The position numbers and the translations under genes are program-made. The notes under the pieces were generated by a model. That model saw only the letters and a program-made list of their open reading frames with translations. It had not been told where the DNA came from and did not search any database. A DNA stretch of 41,698 nucleotides from Akkermansia muciniphila (lineage in GTDB: Bacteria; Verrucomicrobiota; Verrucomicrobiia; Limisphaerales; SIAT01). Below are positions 1 to 7,890 of the stretch, one piece after another. Position 1 is the first letter of the stretch. Each line of letters begins with the position of its first letter. The DNA lies in assembly GCA_945860945.1 (NCBI GenBank), contig CAMASG010000017.1:1-41698 (forward strand), read 5' to 3'.

Positions 1-1
1 G

Positions 2-1585
2 CTCTGGTCGCGTTTTCAACAGCATTACACCGAGTTCCCCGCCCTCGGCTTGGCCGTGGATGTGAGCCGGATGAAGTTCGACGACGGCTTTCTCGCCGCG
101 CTGGAGCCGCGGTTGCAGCGGGCGTTCATCGCGATGGCGGAGCTGGAGAAGGGCGGCATCGCCAACCCAGACGAGAAGCGGATGGTCGGCCATTACTGGC
201 TGCGCAATGCCGCGCTCGCGCCCACGGAGCTGATGCGCCGAGAGATTGAGGAGACGCTCGCGAGCGTGAAGGCGTTCGCCACCGAGGTGCACGCGGGCAG
301 GACCGCCGGCGCGGGCGGGCCGTTCCGGCACGTACTGATTGTCGGTATCGGCGGCTCGGCGCTCGGGCCGCAGTTCGTCGCCAGCGCCCTCGGCCACGCA
401 GCGGAGGATGAGATGACCATCCACTTCTTCGACAACACCGATCCGGATGGCATGGACGAGGTGCTCGCGAACATCGAGTCCCTCCCCGACGGGCGCCTCG
501 GCCAGACACTCGTGGTCGTCATCTCCAAGAGCGGCGGCACGAAGGAGACGCGCAACGGGATGCTCGAGGCCAAGGCCGCCTACGAGCGCGCGGGGCTGCG
601 GTTCGAGCAGCACGCGGTCGCTGTGACCGGCTTCGGCAGCGAGCTGGACAAGGTGGCCGTCGAAGGCGCGTGGATCCAGCGGTTCCCGATGTGGGACTGG
701 GTCGGCGGCCGTACGAGCGAGCTTTGCGTCGTGGGCCTGCTGCCCGCGGCGTTGCAAGGGCTCGACATCGACGGGATGCTGGCCGGCGCCAAAGCGTGTG
801 ACGAAGTGACGCGCCAGACGTCCTTCAAAGCCAACCCCGCCGCACAGCTCGCAGCGATGTGGCTGCATGCCAGTAACGGTAAAGGTTCAAAAGATATGGT
901 TGTTTTGCCGTATAAAGACCGTCTTACACTGTTTTCTAAGTATCTCCAGCAGTTGATCATGGAGTCCATCGGCAAGGAATTGGACCTCGACGGCAAGGTG
1001 GTGAATCAAGGTCTCGCCGTGTATGGCAACAAAGGTTCGACCGACCAGCACGCCTACGTGCAGCAACTTCGCGAGGGAGTGCACAATTTCTTCGTCACGT
1101 TCATCGAGGTGCTCAAAGACCGCGGCACCGCGGGCATCGAGGTGGAGCACGGCACGACTTCGGGCGATTATCTCTCGGGCTTCCTGCTCGGCACGCGCGC
1201 GGCGCTGTACGAGAAGGACCGCGAGTCCATCACGCTCACCGTGCGCGAGGTTTCGCCCTTCACCATCGGCATGCTGATCGCGCTCTACGAGCGGGCCGTC
1301 GGCCTCTACGCGAGTTTGGTGAACATCAACGCGTATCATCAACCGGGTGTCGAAGCGGGCAAGAAAGCCGCCGTCACCGTGCTCGCGCTCCAACGCAAAA
1401 CGCTGGCGCATTTCGCCGCGAACAGGGGACAGGGTTTCACCGCCGCCGAACTGGCCGCCGCTCTCGGCGCGCCCGATTCAACCGAGACGCTTTTCAAGAT
1501 CTGCGAACACCTCGCCGCGAATCATCACGGCGTCGCCAAAGCAGTCGGGGCGACGCCCTTCGTGGCGAAGTACAGTGCGGCCTGA
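2..1585 (+). CDS. pgi: Glucose-6-phosphate isomerase (5' end cut by window edge)
   Basis: Interconverts glucose-6-phosphate and fructose-6-phosphate in the cytoplasm (glycolysis and gluconeogenesis). The frame is open to the left edge. The residues before the first candidate start (TTG at 50) read [17 protein letters not shown], which looks like a genuine PGI N-terminus, so the true start probably lies just outside the window. Recognisable PGI blocks are the sugar-phosphate-binding stretch [24 protein letters not shown], the STDQHAY-QQLREG region and the C-terminal [14 protein letters not shown] block. About 527 residues are visible, close to the usual size of the family. A short stretch near 880-955 uses noticeably AT-richer codons than the rest of the gene. 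A parS palindrome begins 2 bases after the stop codon. The family call is firm; only the start is missing. Confidence 0.95.
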   Translation, partial: LWSRFQQHYTEFPALGLAVDVSRMKFDDGFLAALEPRLQRAFIAMAELEKGGIANPDEKRMVGHYWLRNAALAPTELMRREIEETLASVKAFATEVHAGRTAGAGGPFRHVLIVGIGGSALGPQFVASALGHAAEDEMTIHFFDNTDPDGMDEVLANIESLPDGRLGQTLVVVISKSGGTKETRNGMLEAKAAYERAGLRFEQHAVAVTGFGSELDKVAVEGAWIQRFPMWDWVGGRTSELCVVGLLPAALQGLDIDGMLAGAKACDEVTRQTSFKANPAAQLAAMWLHASNGKGSKDMVVLPYKDRLTLFSKYLQQLIMESIGKELDLDGKVVNQGLAVYGNKGSTDQHAYVQQLREGVHNFFVTFIEVLKDRGTAGIEVEHGTTSGDYLSGFLLGTRAALYEKDRESITLTVREVSPFTIGMLIALYERAVGLYASLVNINAYHQPGVEAGKKAAVTVLALQRKTLAHFAANRGQGFTAAELAAALGAPDSTETLFKICEHLAANHHGVAKAVGATPFVAKYSAA

Positions 1586-1587
1586 CC

Positions 1588-1603
1588 TGTTCCACGTGGA
1601 ACA
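1588..1603. promoter_or_regulatory. parS site 1 (ParB/Spo0J binding palindrome)
   Basis: TGTTCCACGTGGAACA is a perfect 16-bp palindrome that matches the known bacterial chromosomal parS family (TGTTTCACGTGAAACA and its GTTCCACGTGGAAC variant). It lies in the pgi-mnmG gap, directly after the pgi stop. An identical copy occurs 880 bp downstream. Known role: nucleation of ParB for origin segregation. No parA or parB gene is in the window. Confidence 0.85.
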
Positions 1604-1699
1604 CGCGTAACCGAGGGGCCGAAGTTCCGCCTTCTCCATCGTCCCTCGCTGGATTGTGCCCGGCGAGCTTTGGCGTCTTGGCGATTCTGCCTTTTAGGA

Positions 1700-1729
1700 T
1701 TGTCCCGCCCGTCGTTCCAGTGCTACATA
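1700..1729 (+). promoter_or_regulatory. Weak sigma70-like promoter candidate for mnmG
   Basis: TTGTCC (1700-1705), an 18-base spacer and TACATA (1724-1729) lie 20 bases before the preferred mnmG start. The -35 matches 4 of 6 and the -10 matches 3 of 6 consensus bases. This is only a candidate. Confidence 0.25.
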
Positions 1730-1749
1730 CTGAGGCACGGATTGAGCCG

Positions 1750-3750
1750 ATGTTTGTTTATCCAAAAGAATGGGACGTAATCGTGCTGGGCGCAGGCCAC
1801 GCGGGCATCGAAGCCGCGCTGGCCGCGGCGCGGATGGGTTGCCGCACCTTGATGCTCACCACCAACGCCGATACCATCGGCCAGATGTCCTGCAACCCCG
1901 CCATCGGCGGTCTCGCGAAGGGACATCTGGTCCGCGAGATCGACGCACTCGGCGGCGAGATGGGCAAATGCACGGACATGACCGGTCTGCAGTTCCGGAT
2001 GCTCAACACCAAAAAAGGGCCAAGCGTCTGGGCGCCGCGCGCGCAGTGCGACAAGAAGGCGTATCAGTTCCGGATGAAATGGGTCTGCGAACGGCAACCG
2101 AACCTCGACATCCAGCAAGGCCAGGCCGCGCGATTCGTCCACAAAGATCGCGAGGTCTGCGGTGTCGAGACGACTTTGGGTGTTCGCTATCTCGGTAAGA
2201 CAGTCATCGTCACCACTGGGACTTTTCTTCGCGGATTGATGCACATCGGCCAAACCCAACAGGCCGGAGGCCGCGCCGGCGAAGCGGCGGCGATGAACCT
2301 CTCCGACGCGTTGCGCGAGGTGGGCCTCGAGCTCGGCCGACTCAAGACCGGCACTCCGCCGCGCTTGCTTCGCAGTTCCATCGACTTCTCGAAACTAACA
2401 GAACAGGGGGGCGACGAACCGGTGCCGTGGTTCACTTACTGGAAGGATGACCTTTGGAACGACGAGCTGTTCCACGTGGAACAGAGCGGGAAAGCTCATC
2501 AACCATCAACCAGCGACCCTCAGCGTTCACAATATCCGCCGGGTTCCATCCTCGCCCGCATCGGCCGTCAACTTCCCTGTCATATCACCTACACCACGGA
2601 TCGCACGGCGGAGTTGATCCGCGCCAATCTGCACAAATCCCCCATGTATGCCGGCGTCATCGAGGGCGTCGGCCCGCGCTACTGCCCTTCCATCGAGGAC
2701 AAGATTGTTCGATTCGCCGAAAAGGAATCTCACCAGCTTTTCCTCGAACCGGAAGGCATCGCCACGGACGAGATTTACATGCAAGGCTTCTCGACGTGCT
2801 TGCCATTCGAGGTGCAGGTCGAGATGGTCCGCAGCGTCCTCGGTTGCGAAAAGGCCGAAATCCTACGGCCCGCCTACGCAGTGGAATACGACTTCGCCTT
2901 CCCCACGCAACTCGCGCCTTCGCTGGAAGCCAAGCCGTGTCGGAACCTTTTCCTCGCCGGACAGATCAATGGCACGTCTGGTTATGAAGAAGCTGCTGCG
3001 CAAGGTCTTATGGCTGGAATAAATGCCGCGCGGCGCGTGCAAGCGAAGGATCCCGTTGTCCTGCGGCGCGACCAAGCCTACATCGGCGTGCTGATTGATG
3101 ATCTTGTGACGAAAGGGACCACGGAGCCGTACCGGATGTTCACCAGTCGGGCTGAGTATCGCTTGCTCCTGCGTCAAGACAACGCCGACGACAGACTTTC
3201 AACTATAAGTAACGATATAGCTCTGCTTGATTCATCTAAAATATCCATTTATAAGTCTAAAAAGTCTAAAATAGACTCTGAAATAAACAGGCTGAAATCG
3301 ACGCGCGACAGCGGGACATCTCTGGAACAACTTCTTCGGCGCCCAGAGATTTCCTATAAAGACCTTCCTCAACGAGACGAGACGTTGAGCGAAGAGATTG
3401 TTCAGCAGGTTGAAATCACCATCAAATACGCCGGCTACATCGACAGGCAGGAGATTGAGGTCGGGAAAATGCGCTCGATGGAGGAGAAACAGATTCCTGC
3501 GTGGCTCGATTACGAGCGAGTGACCGGCCTACGGACCGAGGCGCGCCACAAGTTGGTGCAGATTCGCCCGGCCACCGTCGGTCAAGCCAGCCGGATTTCG
3601 GGCATCTCGCCGGCGGACATCAGCCTCGTGTTGGTCGCGATGAAGCGCGGTCCACGCGATGACACCCTCAATAATACCCCTCAAATCTGCGCGTCTGCCG
3701 AACACTTGGACGAACCGGGCGGACACAATTCCTGCTGCGGGGATTTGTAA
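1750..3750 (+). CDS. mnmG: tRNA uridine-5-carboxymethylaminomethyl modification enzyme MnmG (GidA)
   Basis: FAD-dependent partner of MnmE that modifies the wobble uridine (U34) of certain tRNAs. The start chosen is ATG 1750 (MFVYPKEWDVIVLGAGHAG), which puts the FAD Rossmann motif GAGHAG where the family has it. A longer in-frame start at 1654 would add 32 unsupported residues. Family blocks include SCNPAIGGLAKGHL, RTGTP-like LKTGTPPRLLR, MYAGVIEGVGPRYCPSIEDK, AGQINGTSGYEEAAAQG and the C-terminal GQASRISGISPADIS. The product is 666 residues against about 629 for E. coli. Two differences explain much of this: an extra segment of roughly 25-30 residues around residues 235-272, which contains parS site 2, and about 30 unfamiliar residues at the C-terminus, rich in Asp, Asn and Cys. 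Codons around 3180-3300 are strikingly AT-rich. The position next to parS fits the common placement of gidA near the origin. Confidence 0.95.
   Translation: MFVYPKEWDVIVLGAGHAGIEAALAAARMGCRTLMLTTNADTIGQMSCNPAIGGLAKGHLVREIDALGGEMGKCTDMTGLQFRMLNTKKGPSVWAPRAQCDKKAYQFRMKWVCERQPNLDIQQGQAARFVHKDREVCGVETTLGVRYLGKTVIVTTGTFLRGLMHIGQTQQAGGRAGEAAAMNLSDALREVGLELGRLKTGTPPRLLRSSIDFSKLTEQGGDEPVPWFTYWKDDLWNDELFHVEQSGKAHQPSTSDPQRSQYPPGSILARIGRQLPCHITYTTDRTAELIRANLHKSPMYAGVIEGVGPRYCPSIEDKIVRFAEKESHQLFLEPEGIATDEIYMQGFSTCLPFEVQVEMVRSVLGCEKAEILRPAYAVEYDFAFPTQLAPSLEAKPCRNLFLAGQINGTSGYEEAAAQGLMAGINAARRVQAKDPVVLRRDQAYIGVLIDDLVTKGTTEPYRMFTSRAEYRLLLRQDNADDRLSTISNDIALLDSSKISIYKSKKSKIDSEINRLKSTRDSGTSLEQLLRRPEISYKDLPQRDETLSEEIVQQVEITIKYAGYIDRQEIEVGKMRSMEEKQIPAWLDYERVTGLRTEARHKLVQIRPATVGQASRISGISPADISLVLVAMKRGPRDDTLNNTPQICASAEHLDEPGGHNSCCGDL
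2468..2483. promoter_or_regulatory. parS site 2, inside mnmG coding sequence
   Basis: A second perfect TGTTCCACGTGGAACA, identical to site 1. It is read in frame by mnmG as part of ELFHVEQ, within a segment that has no counterpart in E. coli MnmG as I recall that protein. A chance second perfect 16-mer within 1 kb is very unlikely, which supports a real ParB site. Confidence 0.85.
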
Positions 3751-3754
3751 ATCG

Positions 3755-3880
3755 CGTTGGGGCGCCTCAAAAAGGGTCGTGAAGGCGTTGCCAATACCTT
3801 CAGCATCCGCACTTCGGTGGCGTCACATACCTGAATCAGATTAAGCCGAATCGCAAAATTTTCAGGCCACCACCACGACT
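3755..3880 (+). other. Structured intergenic segment, possibly TPP-riboswitch-like
   Basis: The mnmG-metallopeptidase gap is 287 bases with no convincing ORF. A GGTGG (3816-3820)/CCACC (3867-3871) pair encloses CCTGAA (3830-3835)/TTCAGG (3861-3866). The segment also has a GGGGCGCC-CAAAAAGGG stretch near 3759 and ACCTGA-ATCAGATTAAGCCG near 3829. These loosely recall the conserved 5' and 3' elements of TPP riboswitches, but the CTGAGA core is not intact. No thiamine gene follows. It could equally be a terminator region or degenerate sequence. Confidence 0.2.
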
Positions 3881-3981
3881 CGTCGCGATGATTTAGAAGA
3901 AGGTCATCTTGTCCAAATTATTACGACTAGACAGGATTGTCCGCTTTAGGATACGGTCTATCCCTTAGCAGAAAATAAATA

Positions 3982-4035
3982 ACCAGTCCGCACCAGTCCG
4001 CACCAGTCCGCACCAGTCCGCACCAGTCCGCACCA
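3982..4035. repeat. 10-bp tandem repeat, about 5.4 copies, abutting a start codon
   Basis: The unit ACCAGTCCGC is repeated five times without mismatch, followed by a partial ACCA. It ends 2 bases before the ATG at 4038. The period is close to one DNA helical turn. The repeat fills the place where a ribosome binding site would be expected, and no Shine-Dalgarno sequence is visible. Confidence 0.95.
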
Positions 4036-4037
4036 TT

Positions 4038-6398
4038 ATGCAAAAGCGATTCGTCATCCCGATAGTAGCCATCCTCTGTGTAGCCGCAGTTTTCTTCGCG
4101 CGCTGGGATAGCCGACGCGCAGGTACCACGTCCGAATTGGCTTCCTACGTCACAGCGGCCGAGCAAGTGAAATCGCTCCGCTCCCACGCCAAGGGAAACA
4201 ACAGCAGGCTCGCCGCTGCAAACGCGCTCACCCCACGCACACACAATCCGGCGGTCACGGTTTACGGAACCCGCTGGGGCCGCGAGAACGAACCTGAATT
4301 GAAGCAGTTTTCGGCGTGGGTAGGTCAATTCGCCTCGGCCACTCCCGCTCAAAAGAGCCAGTTGATGCACGCGGGCATCGAGCTTGCCAAAGAACGCCGG
4401 CTCGCGATGGCCGATTTGATCGAGCGCGACCCCGCGGCTGCGTTGTCAGCGGCGATTCCCCAAGATGTCCGCGCGGAACTGCCCGAGGAAGTTCTCGCAC
4501 ACACGGAACGCCGCATCTCCGGCGTGGGAAATCTGGATGTGTACGGCATCACTCCAGCGCGGGGCGCCAAGCAATCGGTGTCGCTGATCGAGCGTACAGC
4601 CCGCTTGGGCGGCCGCACGTATCAAGCCAACACGTACGGTGTTCTCGCGAGCTTTGGTACCGTGAAGGATCTCTACATGCACGGTGTGGCTGTGGATGGC
4701 CGGATTGCCTTGGCCGATGCGCCCGTGCGTACTTTGGAAGCGGGGGAGAAGGTGGCTGCAGGCGCAGCAATCATCGCGTCTCATCCCGTCCAATTCGACC
4801 CAGCTCTCGCGCAAAGTGCAGGAGCAACGCGCTTGGCGGAAGGCGCCGGTGGATATCACTGCCTCTGTTGCAGCACGGAGGCCAAGGCGAATTATGATGG
4901 TTCACGCTGGGCCGCACTGGGCGAGGGAGGAACTATCGCCGCTGCCATCGGACGCGCCTACCGCAATACGGGCAGCAAATCGATACTGGTGATACCCGTG
5001 CAGTTCCCCGACCAGGCCGGCTCGCCGTGGTCCAGTGATGGAGTTCGGGACACTGGGGTTAGCCAAATCCAATCCTACTTCAGCACCGCCTCATACGCGG
5101 CCTTTAATCTCAACAATGCCACGGTCATTTCCCTACAGACACTGCCCTCAAATCGTTCCACCTACCGAACTGGTGCTGGAGAATATAGTTCGGCTATTCT
5201 CACAACGTTGGCCACAGATGCGAGCACTCTAGCCACGGCCGCCGGTTACAATCCCGCCAGCTACGATTTCGTGAGCATTGTCATCAACCACAACCTTTGG
5301 AGTGGCATCGCTGGTGTGGCACTGATAGGTGATAAGTACAGCTTCATCGACGGTGACGCGGCGGAGACGTCAGCGGTTTACATCCATGAGTTGGGCCATA
5401 ACTTGGGCCTCTATCACGCCGGCTCATGGGACCCAACCAGCAATGTGCCCGACAGTTCCAGTGGCACAACCAGCGAATATGGAAATAGGTTCGATGCGAT
5501 GGGAGATACTTGGACCTATTCCTACGACCAACTGCATTTCAATGCGAGTTTCAAGAATTCTTTGGATTGGTTGCCCGATAGCTACGTCACCACAATTACT
5601 ACGGATGTGACAATGAACCTGTATGCCATGGACCGGACGCAGGTGAGCGGGCGGGCCTACGCCGTCAAAATCCAAGCCGGCATCACTTTGGACGGCATCA
5701 GCAATCTGGATTACTGGGTCGAATTCCGCAGCCGCTACACGGGTGTCGACACCATCCAAAACGGCGTGCTCATTTACACCGCCACCACCGCTCATGATGA
5801 CGGCGCCTCGAAGCTGCTGGATATGGCTCCCTCCACCTCCACCTTTGTTGACGCGGGGTTGCCCGTAGTCAGTTCGTTCACCACGGCCGATGGCCTATGG
5901 CGAATCACGGTCAATTCCCAGGCCGGCTCCGGGGATGACAGCCTCATCAACGTGACGATCACCGATGTGCGCCTGCCCACCATCACGACCCACCCTGCGA
6001 GCGTAAGCATTAATACCGGCGCGAGCACAACCCTGACTGTGGTGGCTACAGGGATCAACCTGACCTATCAGTGGAGCAAGAATGGCACAGACATCTCCGG
6101 CGCGACCGCTTCATCACTGGCCATATCCAACGCCACTTCCGCAGACGCGAGGTCTTACGTCGTCGTTGTCAGCAACGCTTACGGAAGCGCCACGAGTAAT
6201 GCGGCCACGGTGACCGTTACGGAAAGCAGCAGTGGCGGGGGCGGGGGCGGGGGCTGCGGCTACACCACGCCGCCCGAGCAAATCATTCTGATCGGGTGGG
6301 CCGTGCTGTTGCTCTGCCGCTTCCTGCAAATCTCGCGCCCGCGGGCGGGCTTGCCGAGCATCGGCGGGCTCACGCCGCGCGAGGACGCCGCCGCATAG
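4038..6398 (+). CDS. Secreted metzincin-type metallopeptidase with Ig-like domain and C-terminal anchor
   Basis: Probable extracytoplasmic zinc protease of 786 residues. Residues 5-21 form a hydrophobic signal or anchor segment. HELGHNLGLYH at 450-460 is the full metzincin zinc motif HExxHxxGxxH, and FDAMGD downstream fits a Met-turn. This combination resembles the gametolysin (M11) family. A pro-region of several hundred residues precedes it and contains a CLCC cluster that could act as a cysteine switch (speculative). Residues about 650-735 read as an Ig-like domain (LTYQWSKNGTDISGA, SLAISNATSADARSYVVVVSN). The C-terminus has a run of glycines, then GCGY, a hydrophobic helix and basic residues, resembling CTERM-type sorting tags. 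The start at 4038 directly follows the tandem repeat and has no visible RBS, so a later start cannot be excluded. The substrate is unknown. Confidence 0.8.
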   Translation: MQKRFVIPIVAILCVAAVFFARWDSRRAGTTSELASYVTAAEQVKSLRSHAKGNNSRLAAANALTPRTHNPAVTVYGTRWGRENEPELKQFSAWVGQFASATPAQKSQLMHAGIELAKERRLAMADLIERDPAAALSAAIPQDVRAELPEEVLAHTERRISGVGNLDVYGITPARGAKQSVSLIERTARLGGRTYQANTYGVLASFGTVKDLYMHGVAVDGRIALADAPVRTLEAGEKVAAGAAIIASHPVQFDPALAQSAGATRLAEGAGGYHCLCCSTEAKANYDGSRWAALGEGGTIAAAIGRAYRNTGSKSILVIPVQFPDQAGSPWSSDGVRDTGVSQIQSYFSTASYAAFNLNNATVISLQTLPSNRSTYRTGAGEYSSAILTTLATDASTLATAAGYNPASYDFVSIVINHNLWSGIAGVALIGDKYSFIDGDAAETSAVYIHELGHNLGLYHAGSWDPTSNVPDSSSGTTSEYGNRFDAMGDTWTYSYDQLHFNASFKNSLDWLPDSYVTTITTDVTMNLYAMDRTQVSGRAYAVKIQAGITLDGISNLDYWVEFRSRYTGVDTIQNGVLIYTATTAHDDGASKLLDMAPSTSTFVDAGLPVVSSFTTADGLWRITVNSQAGSGDDSLINVTITDVRLPTITTHPASVSINTGASTTLTVVATGINLTYQWSKNGTDISGATASSLAISNATSADARSYVVVVSNAYGSATSNAATVTVTESSSGGGGGGGCGYTTPPEQIILIGWAVLLLCRFLQISRPRAGLPSIGGLTPREDAAA

Positions 6399-6465
6399 AA
6401 AGCGCATAGCAAAGCTAAACTTTCTTACTAGCTCCAGATTGGGCGCTGGCGTTATCATCAACGGT

Positions 6466-7890
6466 GTGAACTCACTCCGTTTCCTCAAGCCGTTTCTCTG
6501 TGCGCTCATTGCGTGTTTGTCCGGCGTGACCGCCACAGCCGCTGAATCGCGGCCGCCGAACATCGTCATCATCTTCGCGGATGACCTCGGCTACGGGGAT
6601 CTCGGTTGTTACGGCCATCCGAACATCCGCACGCCGCACCTCGACCGCATGGCCGCCGAGGGGATGCGCTTCACGGAATTTTACTCCGCCGCCGAGGTCT
6701 GCACGCCGAGCCGAGCCGCGTTGCTCACGGGGCGTTACCCGATTCGCAGCGGGATGTGCCACGACCAGTTCCGCGTGCTGCGGAGCCGTTCACTCGGGCA
6801 GTTGCCGGATAGCGAAATCACGTTGGCCGAAGCGCTGAAGGCGAAGGGCTATACGACCGGCGCCATCGGCAAGTGGCATCTCGGCGTGCCGCAGTTCAAT
6901 CCCGGTGGCCATCCGCGCAAGCACGGCTTTGACTTCTACTTCGGTCTCCCGCACTCGAATGACATGGACCCAACGCCGCTCGCACCGCGGGGCGCGGGCA
7001 AGCTTGCCGAGCAGATGGCCGAGTGGTGGAACGCGCCGCTCTATCGCGACGACCAAATCATCGAGCGCCCCGCCGACCAGACCACGCTCACGCGGCGTTA
7101 CACAGACGAAGCGGTGAAGTTCATCCAAGCGAACAAGGCCAAGTCGTTCTTCCTCTACTTCCCGCACACCTTCCCACACACACCGCTGTTCGCGTCGAAG
7201 GATTTCGTCGGCAAAAGTCCGCGCGGTATTTACGGTGACGTGGTGGAGGAACTCGACGCGAGTGTCGGCAAAGTTCTCGACACGCTTCGTCAGGAAAATC
7301 TCGCGGAGAACACGCTGGTCTTCTTCACGAGCGACAACGGCCCGTGGCTCATCATGAACGAGCAGGGCGGCTCGGCGGGATTGCTGCGTGAAGGCAAAGG
7401 CTCGACGTGGGAAGGCGGGATGCGCGTGCCGGGCATCGCGTGGTGGCCGGGTAAAATCAAAGCTGCGCAGACGCAGCGCACACTGGCCTGCACGATGGAC
7501 CTCTTCACGACGAGTCTGAAACTCGCGGGCGCGGAGGTGCCGAGCGACCGCGCGATTGACGGCCTCGATATCCGTCCGCTGCTCTTCGGCACGGGCACGG
7601 TGTCGCGCGACGCTTACTTCTATTATCGCGGCACGCGGTTGATGGCGGCGCGCGCCGGCGACTTCAAGGCGCACTTCATGACGCAAGCCGCCTACGGCCA
7701 ACCGAAGCACGAGGAGCACACGCCGCCGCTGCTCTTCAACCTCAAGGTGGACGCGAGCGAGACGTTCAACGTGGCGACGAATCACGCAGCCGTGTTGAAC
7801 CAAATCACGGCAGCGGTGGAGAAGCACAAAGCGGCGCTGAAACCTGCGCCGAGTCAGTTGCTGGATCTCGCGCCGCCGGGCAAGCCCTGA
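6466..7890 (+). CDS. Secreted arylsulfatase-family sulfatase
   Basis: Hydrolyses sulfate esters, probably in the periplasm or outside the cell. The start chosen is GTG 6466, giving MNSLRFLKPFLCALIACLSG, a normal signal peptide that ends near TATAAES. The TTG at 6439 would only add nine residues in front of it. The mature part opens with NIVIIFADDLGYGDLGCYG, which carries metal-binding aspartates. CTPSR begins at Cys79 and is the C-x-P-S-R sequence that is converted to formylglycine in type I sulfatases. GKWHLG and FFTSDNGPW are further family blocks. It has about 475 residues, normal for the family. No sulfatase-maturating enzyme is in the window. The 3' end overlaps the convergent phosphatase gene by 37 bases. 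The substrate cannot be told from the sequence; sulfated polysaccharides are a common target in this type of bacterium. Confidence 0.9.
   Translation: MNSLRFLKPFLCALIACLSGVTATAAESRPPNIVIIFADDLGYGDLGCYGHPNIRTPHLDRMAAEGMRFTEFYSAAEVCTPSRAALLTGRYPIRSGMCHDQFRVLRSRSLGQLPDSEITLAEALKAKGYTTGAIGKWHLGVPQFNPGGHPRKHGFDFYFGLPHSNDMDPTPLAPRGAGKLAEQMAEWWNAPLYRDDQIIERPADQTTLTRRYTDEAVKFIQANKAKSFFLYFPHTFPHTPLFASKDFVGKSPRGIYGDVVEELDASVGKVLDTLRQENLAENTLVFFTSDNGPWLIMNEQGGSAGLLREGKGSTWEGGMRVPGIAWWPGKIKAAQTQRTLACTMDLFTTSLKLAGAEVPSDRAIDGLDIRPLLFGTGTVSRDAYFYYRGTRLMAARAGDFKAHFMTQAAYGQPKHEEHTPPLLFNLKVDASETFNVATNHAAVLNQITAAVEKHKAALKPAPSQLLDLAPPGKP

Noticed and set aside
1654-1749. Longer N-terminus for MnmG
   Set aside because: The 32 extra residues are unlike the family and would place the FAD motif far from the N-terminus.
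3751-4037. tRNA or other stable RNA gene in the gap after mnmG
   Set aside because: No acceptor stem with a T-loop GTTC-type sequence and anticodon arm could be assembled from this gap.
3927-4370. Minus-strand frame with a repeated GADWCGLV-type peptide
   Set aside because: The peptide repeat is only the 10-bp DNA repeat read in rotating frames; the rest is antisense to the metallopeptidase gene.
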